Source: Cryoendolithus antarcticus
Taxonomy: Eukaryota > Ascomycota > Dothideomycetes > Cladosporiales > Cladosporiaceae
Direction: 5' to 3'
Assembly (NCBI GenBank): GCA_002077065.1
Contig: NAJO01000004.1
Location: forward strand, 434,001-498,000
Length of the DNA: 64,000 nt
Positions 33,051 through 42,679 of the stretch are shown one piece after another. Under the pieces are notes generated by a model, which worked only from the letters and a program-made list of their open reading frames with translations, was not told the DNA's origin and searched no databases. The stretch's first letter is position 1. Each line of letters opens with the position of its first letter. The translations under genes were made by a program, and so were the position numbers.

Positions 33051-34598
33051 ATGGCGTCCGCCACCAAAGCAGCACTGGCACGCCTTCGCGCCGCAAAGAT
33101 CGATGGTCGCACAGAGAACGTCCGATACCGACAATCCCAACTCCAGTATCTTCACCGCGAGCTCATAGCGATCCAGGATGAGCTTCGAGCTGCCATTCGG
33201 AAAGACACCTCTGTCAGCGAGGCTGAAGCAGATGTCGAATTTGCAGCTGGCATGACATGTGTCAAGGACACTTACGAGACTCTGGACTTCGACAAATCGC
33301 TCTCGGACGAGTACAGCGTGGCTCGAGGGCAGGACTTCACGCAACGACGGAGAGGAGTGGGCTTGGTGTACGTCAAGACTGGAATCGACTTCCCATTCTT
33401 CTCGGTGCTGGCACCGCTGGCTGCTGCGATCGCAGCGGAGAATTGTGTGCTGGTGCAAGTGAATGCAGACCTGAGGTATCTCCCTGGGCTGCTGAAGCAA
33501 GCGATTGGCAAGGCTCTAGACCCTGATGCTGTCGCCGTCATTGACGACGATGTGAGTGATGAGACGCTCTTCACGGAAGCAGTGATCGTCGATCAAAGGC
33601 CTGAACCTCATGCGCCACTTCGAGTGAACGTACTGGCTTCCCGCGGCAAATCACGAGTAGTTGCAGTTGTCGATCGGTCGGCAGATGTAGAGGCCGCTGC
33701 GAGGAGCCTTGTCAGGGCCCGCCTGGCATACAATGGGCGATCAAGCTATGCACCAGACTTGATAGTGGTGAACGAGTTCGTCAAGAAGCCGTTCCTGGAA
33801 GCCACTGCGCGACTCATCAATGCCTATAGCGACGCTGGTCCATCGAGAAGGGCCACGGCGAGCAAGCAGATCGAGGCTGACCCAAGTTCGAAGGTGGAAG
33901 CTTCCGGCGACGCCGGCCTGGTTGTGGACGTCAGCAGCAGGTTAGTCATGCACTTGCCTCCTTCTAATCACTCAGACCTAACGAGATGCAGATCCTCACC
34001 TCTTCTCCAATCGAAAATCTCCGAGCCCGCCCTCCTCGTGACAGCTACGACGAGCCTCGAAGACGCAATCGACTACCTCACAGCGAGTCTATCAAAGTCT
34101 CAGAGCTCTGAGTCCGAAACGACCTACCTCGCTAGCTACATTTTCGCCAACCCGCCTACAGCCAAATACCTCTCCCAATTCATTCCTTCTAGCGCGTCCT
34201 TCATCAATCACATTCCCTCGGACCTCCTCATCGGACCCGCGGCACCGTACTTCCCGCAGCAACCGCTAGATGTCACGCGCCGGTACACACCAGAGATGTT
34301 CTCGATGTGTAGTCCGGAGATCGCACAGACTTCGCCTCCGGCTGCGAAAGCGGCGTTTGCACTATTCGGTGAGAGCAGCGGCCAGGTGCAACCCAAGGAG
34401 GCTCTGAGCGCGAAGCAATTGGCTGAGCTGGCCGCGCAGCCACTAAAGCCTACGGGTCAGCCGCTGCAGCACGCGAAGATCGGGTTCTTCGAGCAGGGTA
34501 TATTGATTGGGCTGGGGACTGCTGCGACGCCCATATTGCTTACGCTGGGGACAGGGTTGTACTTTGGGGTGAGGGCTCTGTGGTCGAGATTTCACTGA
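33051..34598 (+). CDS. Aldehyde-dehydrogenase-like protein, predicted pseudoenzyme with C-terminal membrane anchor
   Basis: Two exons (33051-33940, 33992-34598) flank a 51-nt in-frame intron with branch CCTAAC, giving 498 residues. The fold follows ALDH: an N-terminal helical region, PFFSVLAPLAAAIAAEN, then ADVEAAARSLVRARLAYNGR leading into APDLIVV. Catalytic positions are lost: the ELGGK glutamate motif reads ASRGK (Ala196), and the GQxC nucleophile motif reads GRSS (Ser232). The cofactor LKPSE motif reads QVNAD. A C-terminal span (about residues 470-492, GILIGLGTAATPILLTLGTGLYF) would anchor it in a membrane. Known related fatty-aldehyde dehydrogenases (class 3) are also tail-anchored, so descent from that group is plausible. 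It probably has a non-catalytic role. Confidence 0.8.
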   Translation: MASATKAALARLRAAKIDGRTENVRYRQSQLQYLHRELIAIQDELRAAIRKDTSVSEAEADVEFAAGMTCVKDTYETLDFDKSLSDEYSVARGQDFTQRRRGVGLVYVKTGIDFPFFSVLAPLAAAIAAENCVLVQVNADLRYLPGLLKQAIGKALDPDAVAVIDDDVSDETLFTEAVIVDQRPEPHAPLRVNVLASRGKSRVVAVVDRSADVEAAARSLVRARLAYNGRSSYAPDLIVVNEFVKKPFLEATARLINAYSDAGPSRRATASKQIEADPSSKVEASGDAGLVVDVSSRLVMHLPPSNHSDLTRCRSSPLLQSKISEPALLVTATTSLEDAIDYLTASLSKSQSSESETTYLASYIFANPPTAKYLSQFIPSSASFINHIPSDLLIGPAAPYFPQQPLDVTRRYTPEMFSMCSPEIAQTSPPAAKAAFALFGESSGQVQPKEALSAKQLAELAAQPLKPTGQPLQHAKIGFFEQGILIGLGTAATPILLTLGTGLYFGVRALWSRFH

Positions 34599-35220
34599 GC
34601 GCTGTCCATTCGTAAACTAATACAGAGAGCATTGATAGCGATAGCTACTTCGTTCTCATGCGCAGCATCGTTTATCGGTCTATGTATCCAAGCGTGGTGT
34701 ATCTATCACCTGCGACAATTCGACATATGCTACAAACCGTGGCTTTTTGGCCAAGTCATACTTCGACTGACGCTGGAGCGCACGTTTGCCATCAGCTTTA
34801 CTTGGCCGAGGATCTCTAGTCGAGTGCGTATCTCCAGCATGTGCATCAGGAGCACTCTACTCACCCGCTCGAAACTCTTCTCTCCTCGTTAGAAGGTCGG
34901 TAAGGCGCTTAAGCGGTTTTGCCGAAGAGAATGTTCGGCGTCACGGCTAGGCCAGCTTACGAAGTGCATCGCGTGCGTAACAGATTTTCACTTTGCGAGT
35001 TTCGCTTGCTGTGCCATGACACCCATGCAACAGCAGCCCATAAGCTGCCCAGATGGGCGATGTTGCTCTGCATAGCCCGCGCCTACGTGCATGGGCATCC
35101 AGCAGTTCTCAGGCATACAGTCCCAGTGTCGACCGCAGATGCAGTAAGCCCGCACGCTACCCAAAGCGGTGTCGCGCCACCTGCCTCGCGGGGCTCGATC
35201 TAGCTCATCGCTCAACTGGC
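34599..35220. other. Convergent intergenic region, 622 bp
   Basis: Lies between two convergent stop codons. No gene is recognised; the frames at 34632-34892 and 34919-35241 show no family pattern. Confidence 0.5.
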
Positions 35221-36651
35221 TCACTTCTTTGCATGTGCTGATCCGTTCGTATGTATCGAAGTCGACTTCGTCACCGGCTCGTGGGTATGATCGCGCCCGT
35301 TTCCATGCTCGTGCTCATGATCATGGCCACCATCCTCCGCATCACTCATCCTCCCTGCCACGAACTCGTCTGCGAATGCATCTCCCTGCTTCTCCACGAC
35401 GAACCGCACACTGACTCTCCTCACCCCTTTGACATCCTTCGCCACCTTCTCCCTCAGCGTGTTCTCGACCTCAGCAGTGTCACCCAGACTCCACTGCGCT
35501 GGCACACCCACTTCCACCTCGACCAGGAAGTTCTGTCCGCTCTTGACACCCTGCACACCCCTCACGACAGCCTCATCGTATCCAGCTCCCACCAATGCCA
35601 GCTTCGCGCTCCTCTCAACACCGCCCCTGATCTCCTCTTCCATCCCAACATCTGCAAGTTCTAGTAATGCATTCTTAGTATTGCCCCACCCCGCCTGCAC
35701 AATCATAGCACTAATGATCAATCCTCCCACCGGGTCCAGCCACTGCGCGTTAGCTAAGAAGTGACTAGCCGAGATGACCACCAAAGCAACAAAGCTCGTC
35801 AGACTGTCAACGCGATGATGATAGGCATTGCTAGCCAAAATCGAGCTCCTTTTCCTCCTCGCAATCTTGATCGTAGCCCGGTACAAGTACTCCTTGACCA
35901 CGATGCTCCCCGCCGCAAGCCACGCAGCATTGATATTCACGCCCTCCACTCCCGCTGTCTCAGCATGCCCATGACTGTGACTATGGCCAAACACCGCCAG
36001 ATGCCCGATCATCTCTCCCAGTGCGGGCGCGAACTGCGCACTTAACGCTGTGACAGCCTGCAGGCCGATCATGACGCCTCCACTCAATAGCAGCCCACTC
36101 ACTCCCAGCGCCCCAAGAGATTCGATCTTGCCATACCCCATTGGGAATCGCGTTGTTGGCGGCCTCAGACTATAGCTGATAGTAGCCAGCGTTGTGACGT
36201 CGCTGACCAAGTCTGTGAGGGCGTGTACAGCGTCCGCAGTCAGGGCTTGTGAGTTGAAGACGTAGCCTCCTGTGCCTTTCAGCAGAGCCATCCCGAGATT
36301 CACGTACAGGCCCAGTCGCGTGATCCGGACGCCGGGGTCGGCTTTGTTGGTGCTGGTCAGGTAGGTGTTGTCATGCGAGTGCGAATGGTGGCTATGAGAG
36401 CGCGAAGGGGCGGGGCGGGGAGCCAGAGTGGCAGACATTGTGGCTGCGGCGGAGGGGCGTGGGGAGTGCGCAAGGCGGGACCACTGCAACGGCGAGCTAT
36501 GCCTTTTGTCTGAAGAATTGCTCGCTACGTTGAGCAAGACTCTTGTCTGCCGTGCAGTCTGCCAAAGGAAGGGCGATGCTGGGCCTAGACGCGCGCTACA
36601 TGGAGGCTTTGTCGTGGTCGAACTCAGCCGCGGCGGCGCAGGAAACCGCAT
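35221..36651 (-). CDS. Mitochondrial metal transporter, cation diffusion facilitator (MMT1/2-like)
   Basis: Intronless, 476 residues. The N-terminal 70 residues are basic and Ser/Pro-rich, as in a mitochondrial presequence; a second Met at about residue 71 could be an alternative start. A His-rich stretch SHSHHSHSHD precedes six predicted spans. The CDF metal-site motifs are DAVHALTDL in span 2 and HHRVDSL in span 5 (HxxxD). A second His-rich loop HSHSHGHAE lies between spans 4 and 5, and the C-terminus is again His-rich (HDHEHEHGNGRDH). The size and layout match Mmt1/Mmt2, mitochondrial exporters/importers of iron or related divalent metals; exact metal and direction are inferred. Confidence 0.87.
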   Translation of the reverse strand: MRFPAPPRLSSTTTKPPCSARLGPASPFLWQTARQTRVLLNVASNSSDKRHSSPLQWSRLAHSPRPSAAATMSATLAPRPAPSRSHSHHSHSHDNTYLTSTNKADPGVRITRLGLYVNLGMALLKGTGGYVFNSQALTADAVHALTDLVSDVTTLATISYSLRPPTTRFPMGYGKIESLGALGVSGLLLSGGVMIGLQAVTALSAQFAPALGEMIGHLAVFGHSHSHGHAETAGVEGVNINAAWLAAGSIVVKEYLYRATIKIARRKRSSILASNAYHHRVDSLTSFVALVVISASHFLANAQWLDPVGGLIISAMIVQAGWGNTKNALLELADVGMEEEIRGGVERSAKLALVGAGYDEAVVRGVQGVKSGQNFLVEVEVGVPAQWSLGDTAEVENTLREKVAKDVKGVRRVSVRFVVEKQGDAFADEFVAGRMSDAEDGGHDHEHEHGNGRDHTHEPVTKSTSIHTNGSAHAKK

Positions 36652-37081
36652 TTATGGCGCGAGGAAATATATGCACTCGGCCGGCGACTGCATTGGGTGG
36701 AGGGCTGAAGGAATGGACGATGTACTGTACGTGTCCGTAATCTATACTAAGCACGGAGGACGGCGCGTGCATGAAGGATGAAACGCGAGTGTGAGAAGTT
36801 CGCCATTACGTCGTGTTGCCAATACTTTCCGTGAGACTTTGATTTCGACCAGGGGTAACGTGGCTGCCGTTGAACAGGTCGGGATCATGCTCCTCCAACG
36901 TTGTAGTCATATTCATCGTGAAATGCTGTCGATGTCGCTAATGTACAAACGCTCAGATCCAACAAGCCCAGCCCAACACATCCGTCTCATATATAGTACA
37001 GTAACCCCCTATCAACCCAAATGCTGTGCTTCCCAGGTCTCAAACATAGCGCTCTGCCCCCTATGGTGACGGCACCACTAC
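36652..37081. other. Intergenic, 430 bp
   Basis: Upstream of the metal transporter and downstream of the Myb gene. The frame continuing from 36428 to 36781 is antisense to the transporter's start. Nothing supported. Confidence 0.5.
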
Positions 37082-37982
37082 TCACAACTTTACTCTAGTC
37101 TGCTGCATTGTCTGCACCCTCGGCTCAGCACTGACCAGCACCGACTGTATGCTAATACCTCTCATCCCAATCTGAGCCTGCCTCGTAGCATGAGGTACGT
37201 ATGCCCTCGGGGGAGGCGGCTGATAAAGGGGAAGCAGCTGAGGCACAGGCAGACTCCGCGAGCGAATGTGGTCTGCTTGAAGGTGCGAGTCTCGTCGTGG
37301 TGGGCCCGACCACGAGGCTGTGGCGCTGTGCTTGGTTGTCATGGGTGGAATGGCAGGAGCAGGCTCGTCGACGTCCATCTCGGGCTCAACGTCAGGCTCT
37401 GAGCCAGATCCGAGGAAGCCAGAGTCGCTGTTGTGATCTGGGATCACTCGATTGCCGTCTGTCTCGCCAGCAGCAGCTTTGCGTTGAGCGGTGCGAACGG
37501 TGGTCTGCAGGGACTTGAGACCCTTCTCCATGCACTGCAAGCATGTGAGCCAAAGACTGCAGAATGTGAGGGGGTCAGAAACGTACCTTCGCCTCAACAA
37601 CATTCCACCGTTCACCGAGACGCGCAGCAAGGATCTCCCACATCTCCTTCCTGCATGCGAGATACTCTTGTGCGAGCAGATCAAGCTTCTGATTATCCCA
37701 ATCGTCAACATGGCGACGTTCAATCAGCCGTTCGTGGCGCTTGCGGCAGGCGTTGGCTGTCTTGTTGGGGAAGTGTTTGCCAGCGATGGGCTGCCAGTTG
37801 AGGCCCGATGCCCGGGCTCGGAGGAGGATCTCGTCGTCGGCCGTGCTCCAGATGGCGGCATTGCGTTGAGATGAGGCTGATGTGGTGACCTGTGGGTATG
37901 GCGTCTGGACCGATTGTGCGTGCCGAGTCGACGGCAGTCTAGTCTCCTTGGGCATGATCGGGAGGTGCCTTAGATAGGGCAT
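37082..37982 (-). CDS. Myb/SANT-domain DNA-binding protein
   Basis: Two exons on the minus strand (37982-37587, 37534-37082) with a 52-nt intron give 282 residues; a Met nine codons in (37955) could be the start. The first Myb/SANT repeat is IWSTADDEILLRARASG, then NWQPIAGKHFPNKTANACRK. The second region is WDNQKLDLLAQEYL then MWEILAARLGERWNVVEAK, crossing the intron to CMEKGLKSL. After this come a short basic coil and a Pro/Asp-rich disordered tail (EPDVEPEMDVDEPAPA). This matches small fungal Myb-like transcription factors; target genes are unknown. It is a nuclear protein by family. Confidence 0.83.
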
Positions 37983-39093
37983 ATGCAGAAGTCGTCAATG
38001 TCGTCGATGTCGTTGCTCGTGATACTGTGTGGCAGGCTGCAATACTGTGCCTCAAGCACAGCTTGGAACGCTTGAATGAGAGAATGAATTATGTATTAGA
38101 AGAACGCAGGACGCCGAGTACCAGACAAGACGGAGATGACTCAAGGAAAGACTCTAGGAAACAAGGAGATAAGAAAACAAGGAAAGACGAGAGGAGATGT
38201 TGTTATGCAGTTGGAAGATACTGAGGCCAGTCAGTGGCAATGCTATGCCTCTTATACAGCGCCTGAGGCAGTCTGTGAAGCGCTGGCCACAGGTTCGCCA
38301 GCCCTACATCATTGAAGTGAAAGATCGATGAAACAAGTCGACCTTCTCTCCGCGCCAAAGCAGCCTGTGAGAGACTGATCGCCCGTGCGTTATCATGAAA
38401 CCAGCAGTCGACCACATGGCCGGCGGCATCATTGCATGTTGCGGTCAAGCGTAGGCCATACCAGTGGTGTCGTCAAAGACGGGTACCTGAGCGGACCGCG
38501 ACGGCGAAGCATAGCAACGCGCGCAGCGGTAGCGGGTGCTATCTTGAGATGATCCTGCTGAAAATCAGGAGGCTCAGAAGCAGTAGGCGCGCGCAACGGC
38601 ACTAGGGCGCTTAGATGGAGTCTCTGTGCCACCTTGCTGCAAAGCGGCGGCCAACGGGTCTGTCGACCCTGACCTTAGACGAACCATCTGCTACAAGTGG
38701 TGGCCAATGTGGCCGTTTCAGATGTATCGGTGTCATTATTGAAGGTGGTCATTGAAGCGTGGCCGTTCTAAGTTGCTGTAGCAGGTGGAGGCTCTAAGCG
38801 CTGAGGTCGGCGGCAAGGTCGCCGTCAGGCCACAAGGATCTCGATGAAGTTCGAAGAAGTATCGTATTGCTCGCATTGCGAGAGTCTCGTTCACGCCTTC
38901 TCTGTAGAGCGCATTGATGGTCGGAAAGCTGTCAATGATGTGTGAAGGGATGGGAGTGGAGGGGAAGGTACTCGTCACGATAATGACGCGAAGATCCGCG
39001 CCAAGACTTTCGCCTTGTACGCGCCGACAGCATCTCAAACATCGAAGTAAACATTGACCTCAGACTACTTTCTGGAGCCTCAATATCACTATC
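37983..39093. other. Divergent intergenic region, 1.1 kb, with possible decayed minus-strand ORFs
   Basis: The 120 bp at about 38085-38205 are strongly purine-rich on the plus strand (pyrimidine-rich on the Myb sense strand), typical of a fungal promoter or leader. Three minus-strand frames in a row, 39038-38736, 38632-38429 and 38448-38203, have coding-like composition (for example RAIRYFFELHRDPCG and SIFHFNDVGLANLWPALHR). They do not join into one gene with good splice sites. They may be an unrecognised or degraded gene. Confidence 0.35.
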
Positions 39094-39848
39094 ATGGCCA
39101 CCGACGACCCCACCGTGCAGCCAGCGCCAGAGCCAGCGTCAGTTCGCTCTCCTTCTCCAGTCTCTGCGCCGCCAGTGCAAGCCACCCCAGGCCCACGAGC
39201 AACTGCTCTCCAACAACTCTACAGCGATGCAGTCACACATATCCTCAAAACGTGCAATTACGAGAACTTCGCATCATGCTTCCCTACGCCTGCTCGTGAA
39301 GCGTCGCAAAGTCTGCAGCAGCTTCATGAGGAGTTCACGGCGCGCCTTGGCGCAAGCATGCGGATGAACTTCGATCAAATCGTGGAGGAGCGGAATGTAG
39401 TACCGAGTCTGAATGAGCTGGATCAGCTTATCGAAGATGCGAAGCGGCGGAAGCAGAAGGCTATGGATGTTGCTGCTGCGGAGGATAAGGAGGTTGTGCA
39501 GCCGATGCCGTAGGTCGCATGTTACGTGACCTTAATGCCCAAGGCTAATAACATATCCACAGACCACATACACTGCCAGCGCAAGAGCTCTATCTTTCGC
39601 ATCTATCACCATCGCTATCACAGCAGTCGGAAGCGCTGAAGCAGCGTCAAGTTGCTCTGCAGGGCGAGAACGCCGAGGTGCTGCAACGAGTGCTACAGCA
39701 ACGGCGAGAGATTGAAGCTCTAGTGCAGGGCCTCGAGAACGTTGTTCAAGACATCAACGGATCAGTCACGGTGCTTAAGCCTGAGGAGTTCGACAGCATC
39801 AGGAACGAAGCTCGGACCGTCGACGAGGACATGCGAATGGCTGATTAA
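39094..39848 (+). CDS. NNF1: Kinetochore MIND/Mis12 complex subunit Nnf1
   Basis: Two exons (39094-39509, 39563-39848) with a 53-nt intron give 233 residues. A Pro/Ser-rich N-terminus of about 35 residues precedes RATALQQLYSDAVTHILKTC and NYENFASCFP, the pattern that opens the Nnf1 domain. RLGASMRMNFDQIVEERNVV and LNELDQLIEDAKRRKQ follow. After the intron come LYLSHLSPSLSQQSEALKQR and a long heptad coil ending near the C-terminus. Nnf1 pairs with Mis12/Mtw1 in the outer kinetochore and helps link CENP-C to Ndc80. Length and order fit the family. Confidence 0.87.
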
Positions 39849-40067
39849 ATGACACGCTACGCTATGCTGAGTCTACTCACGAGGAGCTGTATTACAAGAC
39901 TTACAGATGACTTGAAATTCGCTCTCAACATCCTTGTATAAGACCAGAGTAGTATGCCGCCGGACATAACCGCGTTGGCTGGGACTGGGAGCCAGCAAAA
40001 CACAGCAGCTCCTGCCTTCGCCAGAGCACCCCATGCGCCAATTTGAACCCCTCCAGAATGCTCCGCA

Positions 40068-41061
40068 TCAAGCAGCCGCGATAGCGGGCGCGGTACTTTG
40101 CCAGGAACCCCACGAAAACTGGCTGTTGGCCATGTTGCGCTGCGACCTAGTCAGCACAAGTACAACACGAAGGTCGATCGATGTGGCAACTCACTAGCTC
40201 CCAATCTTCCGCTCCGAAAACAGCGAACACACCCTCGTCTTCATCATCGCCCGCAGCACCAGCGACAAACACGGCGGGGATGAAGTGCTCATCGGTGCCA
40301 TGCGCATCCCGATAATCTGGCCTCTTCATCAGCCTCGTCACCGCCCTCCTCAAGCCCGGTCCTGAATTCCTCGTCACAGCGTCCTCGAACGCCTGCCGAA
40401 ACTCCAGCATCTCGGGATCCGGGGGACTAGGCATTGCGAAGTTGTCTCTATACTTCAGCATCTGGTCGAAGTCATTGCGATAGAGGTTGTGCACTGCGCC
40501 GCCAGTCCCCACAATGAGGTAGCCTTCCTTTCGGAACTTTCGCAGGATGGAGCCTATCCGCATGTGCCAGTGGGGATCGTAGCGAGCATTTTGAGAGACC
40601 AGAACTGTAGGCGGGCAGCCGCCAGGGAACATCCGAATCAAGATGAGGAAGGTGTCGTGGATCCAGTCGAATTGGTCATTGCCGTGGGCGTCGATGCCGT
40701 TCTCTCGAAGGTGCGAGATGACTTTCTCGGCGGAAGGTAGATCGGGGTTCAGTTGGTAGTTCTCGTACGTCGATGGGTGAGAAAAGGCTATTGGGTTCTT
40801 GCCTGGGTTGGGCTTGGTGGCGACTTCTATCCGGTTGTCGCCTTTGGTGTCCCAGTGTGCGCCCTAGGGAGTTTGTCAGCCCTGAAGCACAGGATATCTT
40901 TTGTGGACTGGTAGTAATGCCATCATTATCACGCCCTTCATCCCTGCTGCCAACGCTTCGTCACCACACTTCTTCCAGTAGTCTGCTGAGGCGCTCTCTT
41001 CGCCCAACATCATTGTCGAGCCATGTGAAAAGAAATGCACTGGGGAGAGATTCGGTGCCAT
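40068..41061 (-). CDS. LigB/DODA-type extradiol ring-cleavage dioxygenase
   Basis: Three exons on the minus strand: 41061-40921, 40863-40195, 40139-40068, giving 293 residues. Metal-site and family motifs are SPVHFFSHGSTMM near the start, GAHWDTKG after intron 1, FDWIHDTFLILIRMFP, VGTGGAVHNLY, and a C-terminal RNMANSQFSWGSW. This matches fungal homologues of plant DOPA-4,5-dioxygenase and bacterial LigB: non-haem iron or zinc enzymes that open catechol rings. Intron 1 (40920-40864, 57 nt) has a GC..AG border with branch GCTGAC; see findings. Intron 2 (55 nt) is canonical. An in-frame Met 13 codons upstream (41100) is a less likely start. The natural substrate is unknown. Confidence 0.85.
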
Positions 41062-41547
41062 CTTGGCTGTGTGTACTTGGATTGATAGTGGAGATGACAA
41101 ACTTGACTTGACTTTATTACTTTACGTCCATCAGCTACGATACTTGAGCATGCTGCCTTCACATGCCTGATACATCATTGCGGTCTGCCGGCTACCCCAG
41201 CGTCCGGCACTCTGCCAGGTCTGCCTTGCCACCGTGTTTGGGCGCGTGTGTGGAGTGCGCAACGCGATCCGCCCCACCGGACGGATGATGTGGGTGAGCC
41301 CAGGCTTTGTACTCTCGGGTGCCGGAACGTAGAGTACCTAGGTGTCAATAGCTGTCTGGGACACTCGTGGTGCCACCAGTGATCTATCGCAGCGAAGAAG
41401 TAGAGTCTGTGTGGAATGTAGAACACACACATATTCACTGTTGTGATCGATATCTCGTCGAGCCAAAGCGACTCTACGACTACCTTCCATCGTCGACGAG
41501 ATCGAAACAAACGACCCTACCATCTCTGCTCTTCCACTCTCGCCACG
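41062..41547. promoter_or_regulatory. Divergent promoter region between the dioxygenase and a small orphan gene
   Basis: 486 bp separate two divergent ATGs. No gene is seen inside; the minus frame 41175-41676 overlaps the orphan's coding region antisense. No specific site could be named. Confidence 0.45.
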
Positions 41548-41981
41548 ATGTCCGTCACCACGACCGAGAACCCGATATACCATACCACAGCTTCTCTGCT
41601 CCGCGACTACGACATCCACCACTCCAACACTTCTCCCTCGATAACTGAACCCGCGTCCACAGACCTTAACCCACACCCGAACCCCTCGTCAACGAATCCA
41701 GAGTCCTGGCCGACGGATCATCGCCGAATACCAGAGTATCGACCCATCAACCATGAGCTGGACTCTCAGGCGCGAGGAGGCTGGGGTAGGAACCCGCCTG
41801 AACGGACGTTCGTTTTCTTGATGATGAACGGGGTCGGATTTTCTGCTGTGAGTGTCGTCGAAGCCGTACGTAGAACGAGGAGAGCTAACTTACTGCTCAG
41901 AATGCTGCGAAGTGGTGGCGAAGGAACTTCAAGCGTTGGCTGCCTGATTGGTTCCATTATAAGATCGGAGGAGAGTGGTGA
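41548..41981 (+). CDS. Small hypothetical protein, 126 aa
   Basis: Two exons (41548-41847, 41901-41981) with a 53-nt intron give 126 residues. The first 80 residues are Thr/Pro/Asn/His-rich and look disordered. The end is well structured: ERTFVFLMMNGVGFSA, then across the intron NAAKWWRRNFKRW and LPDWFHYKIGGEW at the C-terminus. The Trp/Arg/Lys-rich amphipathic tail with a short hydrophobic stretch before it suggests membrane contact. I do not recognise the family. The clean junction, frame-keeping and Kozak-like CACGATG start support a real gene. Confidence 0.55.
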
Positions 41982-42679
41982 AGAGCGAAATCAGAAGGAA
42001 CTGTAGTCTTGCTGCATGGAAGCTATGCTCAACGATCACACGTCCATCAGCCCGAGCGGAGTGGCGGCTGGCTGTCTCATCATTGCATTGGAGCGTCTGA
42101 TGTACCCAGCATTAAACCGAAACCCACACCAGCCTATCCTGGATCGACATACTGCGTCGACGAGGGAGGAAAGGAGGCTCATATACAGATTACCTCCTGA
42201 CAGCCGCAAGGGTTCCAAGCGTTAATCAGCAGTCGGTGTGTAAGGGTCGATCGCTTTGAGCCCCGTGTCTCATTCAGCTTCGAGTCTTGCACGCCTGGCG
42301 CAAGCTTGGCAGCGAGACGTCCAGTTACCATATACTCTAATCACATTCGTTATAAGTGCAATCAATAATGATGAACAGAGAACATTGTATGTGCCCAATG
42401 GAGCGTAGCACAGCGCTCCGTGAGACAAATTGCCAAGAACGCCGGATGGTTCGACAAGTGCCTCGAGCTTCACGGATCGCGTGGGTGTTGGCAAACGCCG
42501 TTGATCGAGGCGAAGGCCGGGGCTCCCACGGGGAAGCACCTGGGGTAGTCGTTAGATCTATGTTATAGTTCAAGACTGCACCCTGGTCTTGTCGAGCTGC
42601 TTCGTGGTCCTTTGACGTGCGGTGGAAGATATCGAAGTCCTACAGCAGCCGAGCTTTCCAACAAACGCCAGTGGCCAAC
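41982..42679. other. Intergenic, 698 bp
   Basis: No recognised gene. Short frames at 42009-42225 and 42270-42573 overlap in opposite strands and show no pattern. The 3' end is the leader of the MFS transporter gene. Confidence 0.5.
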
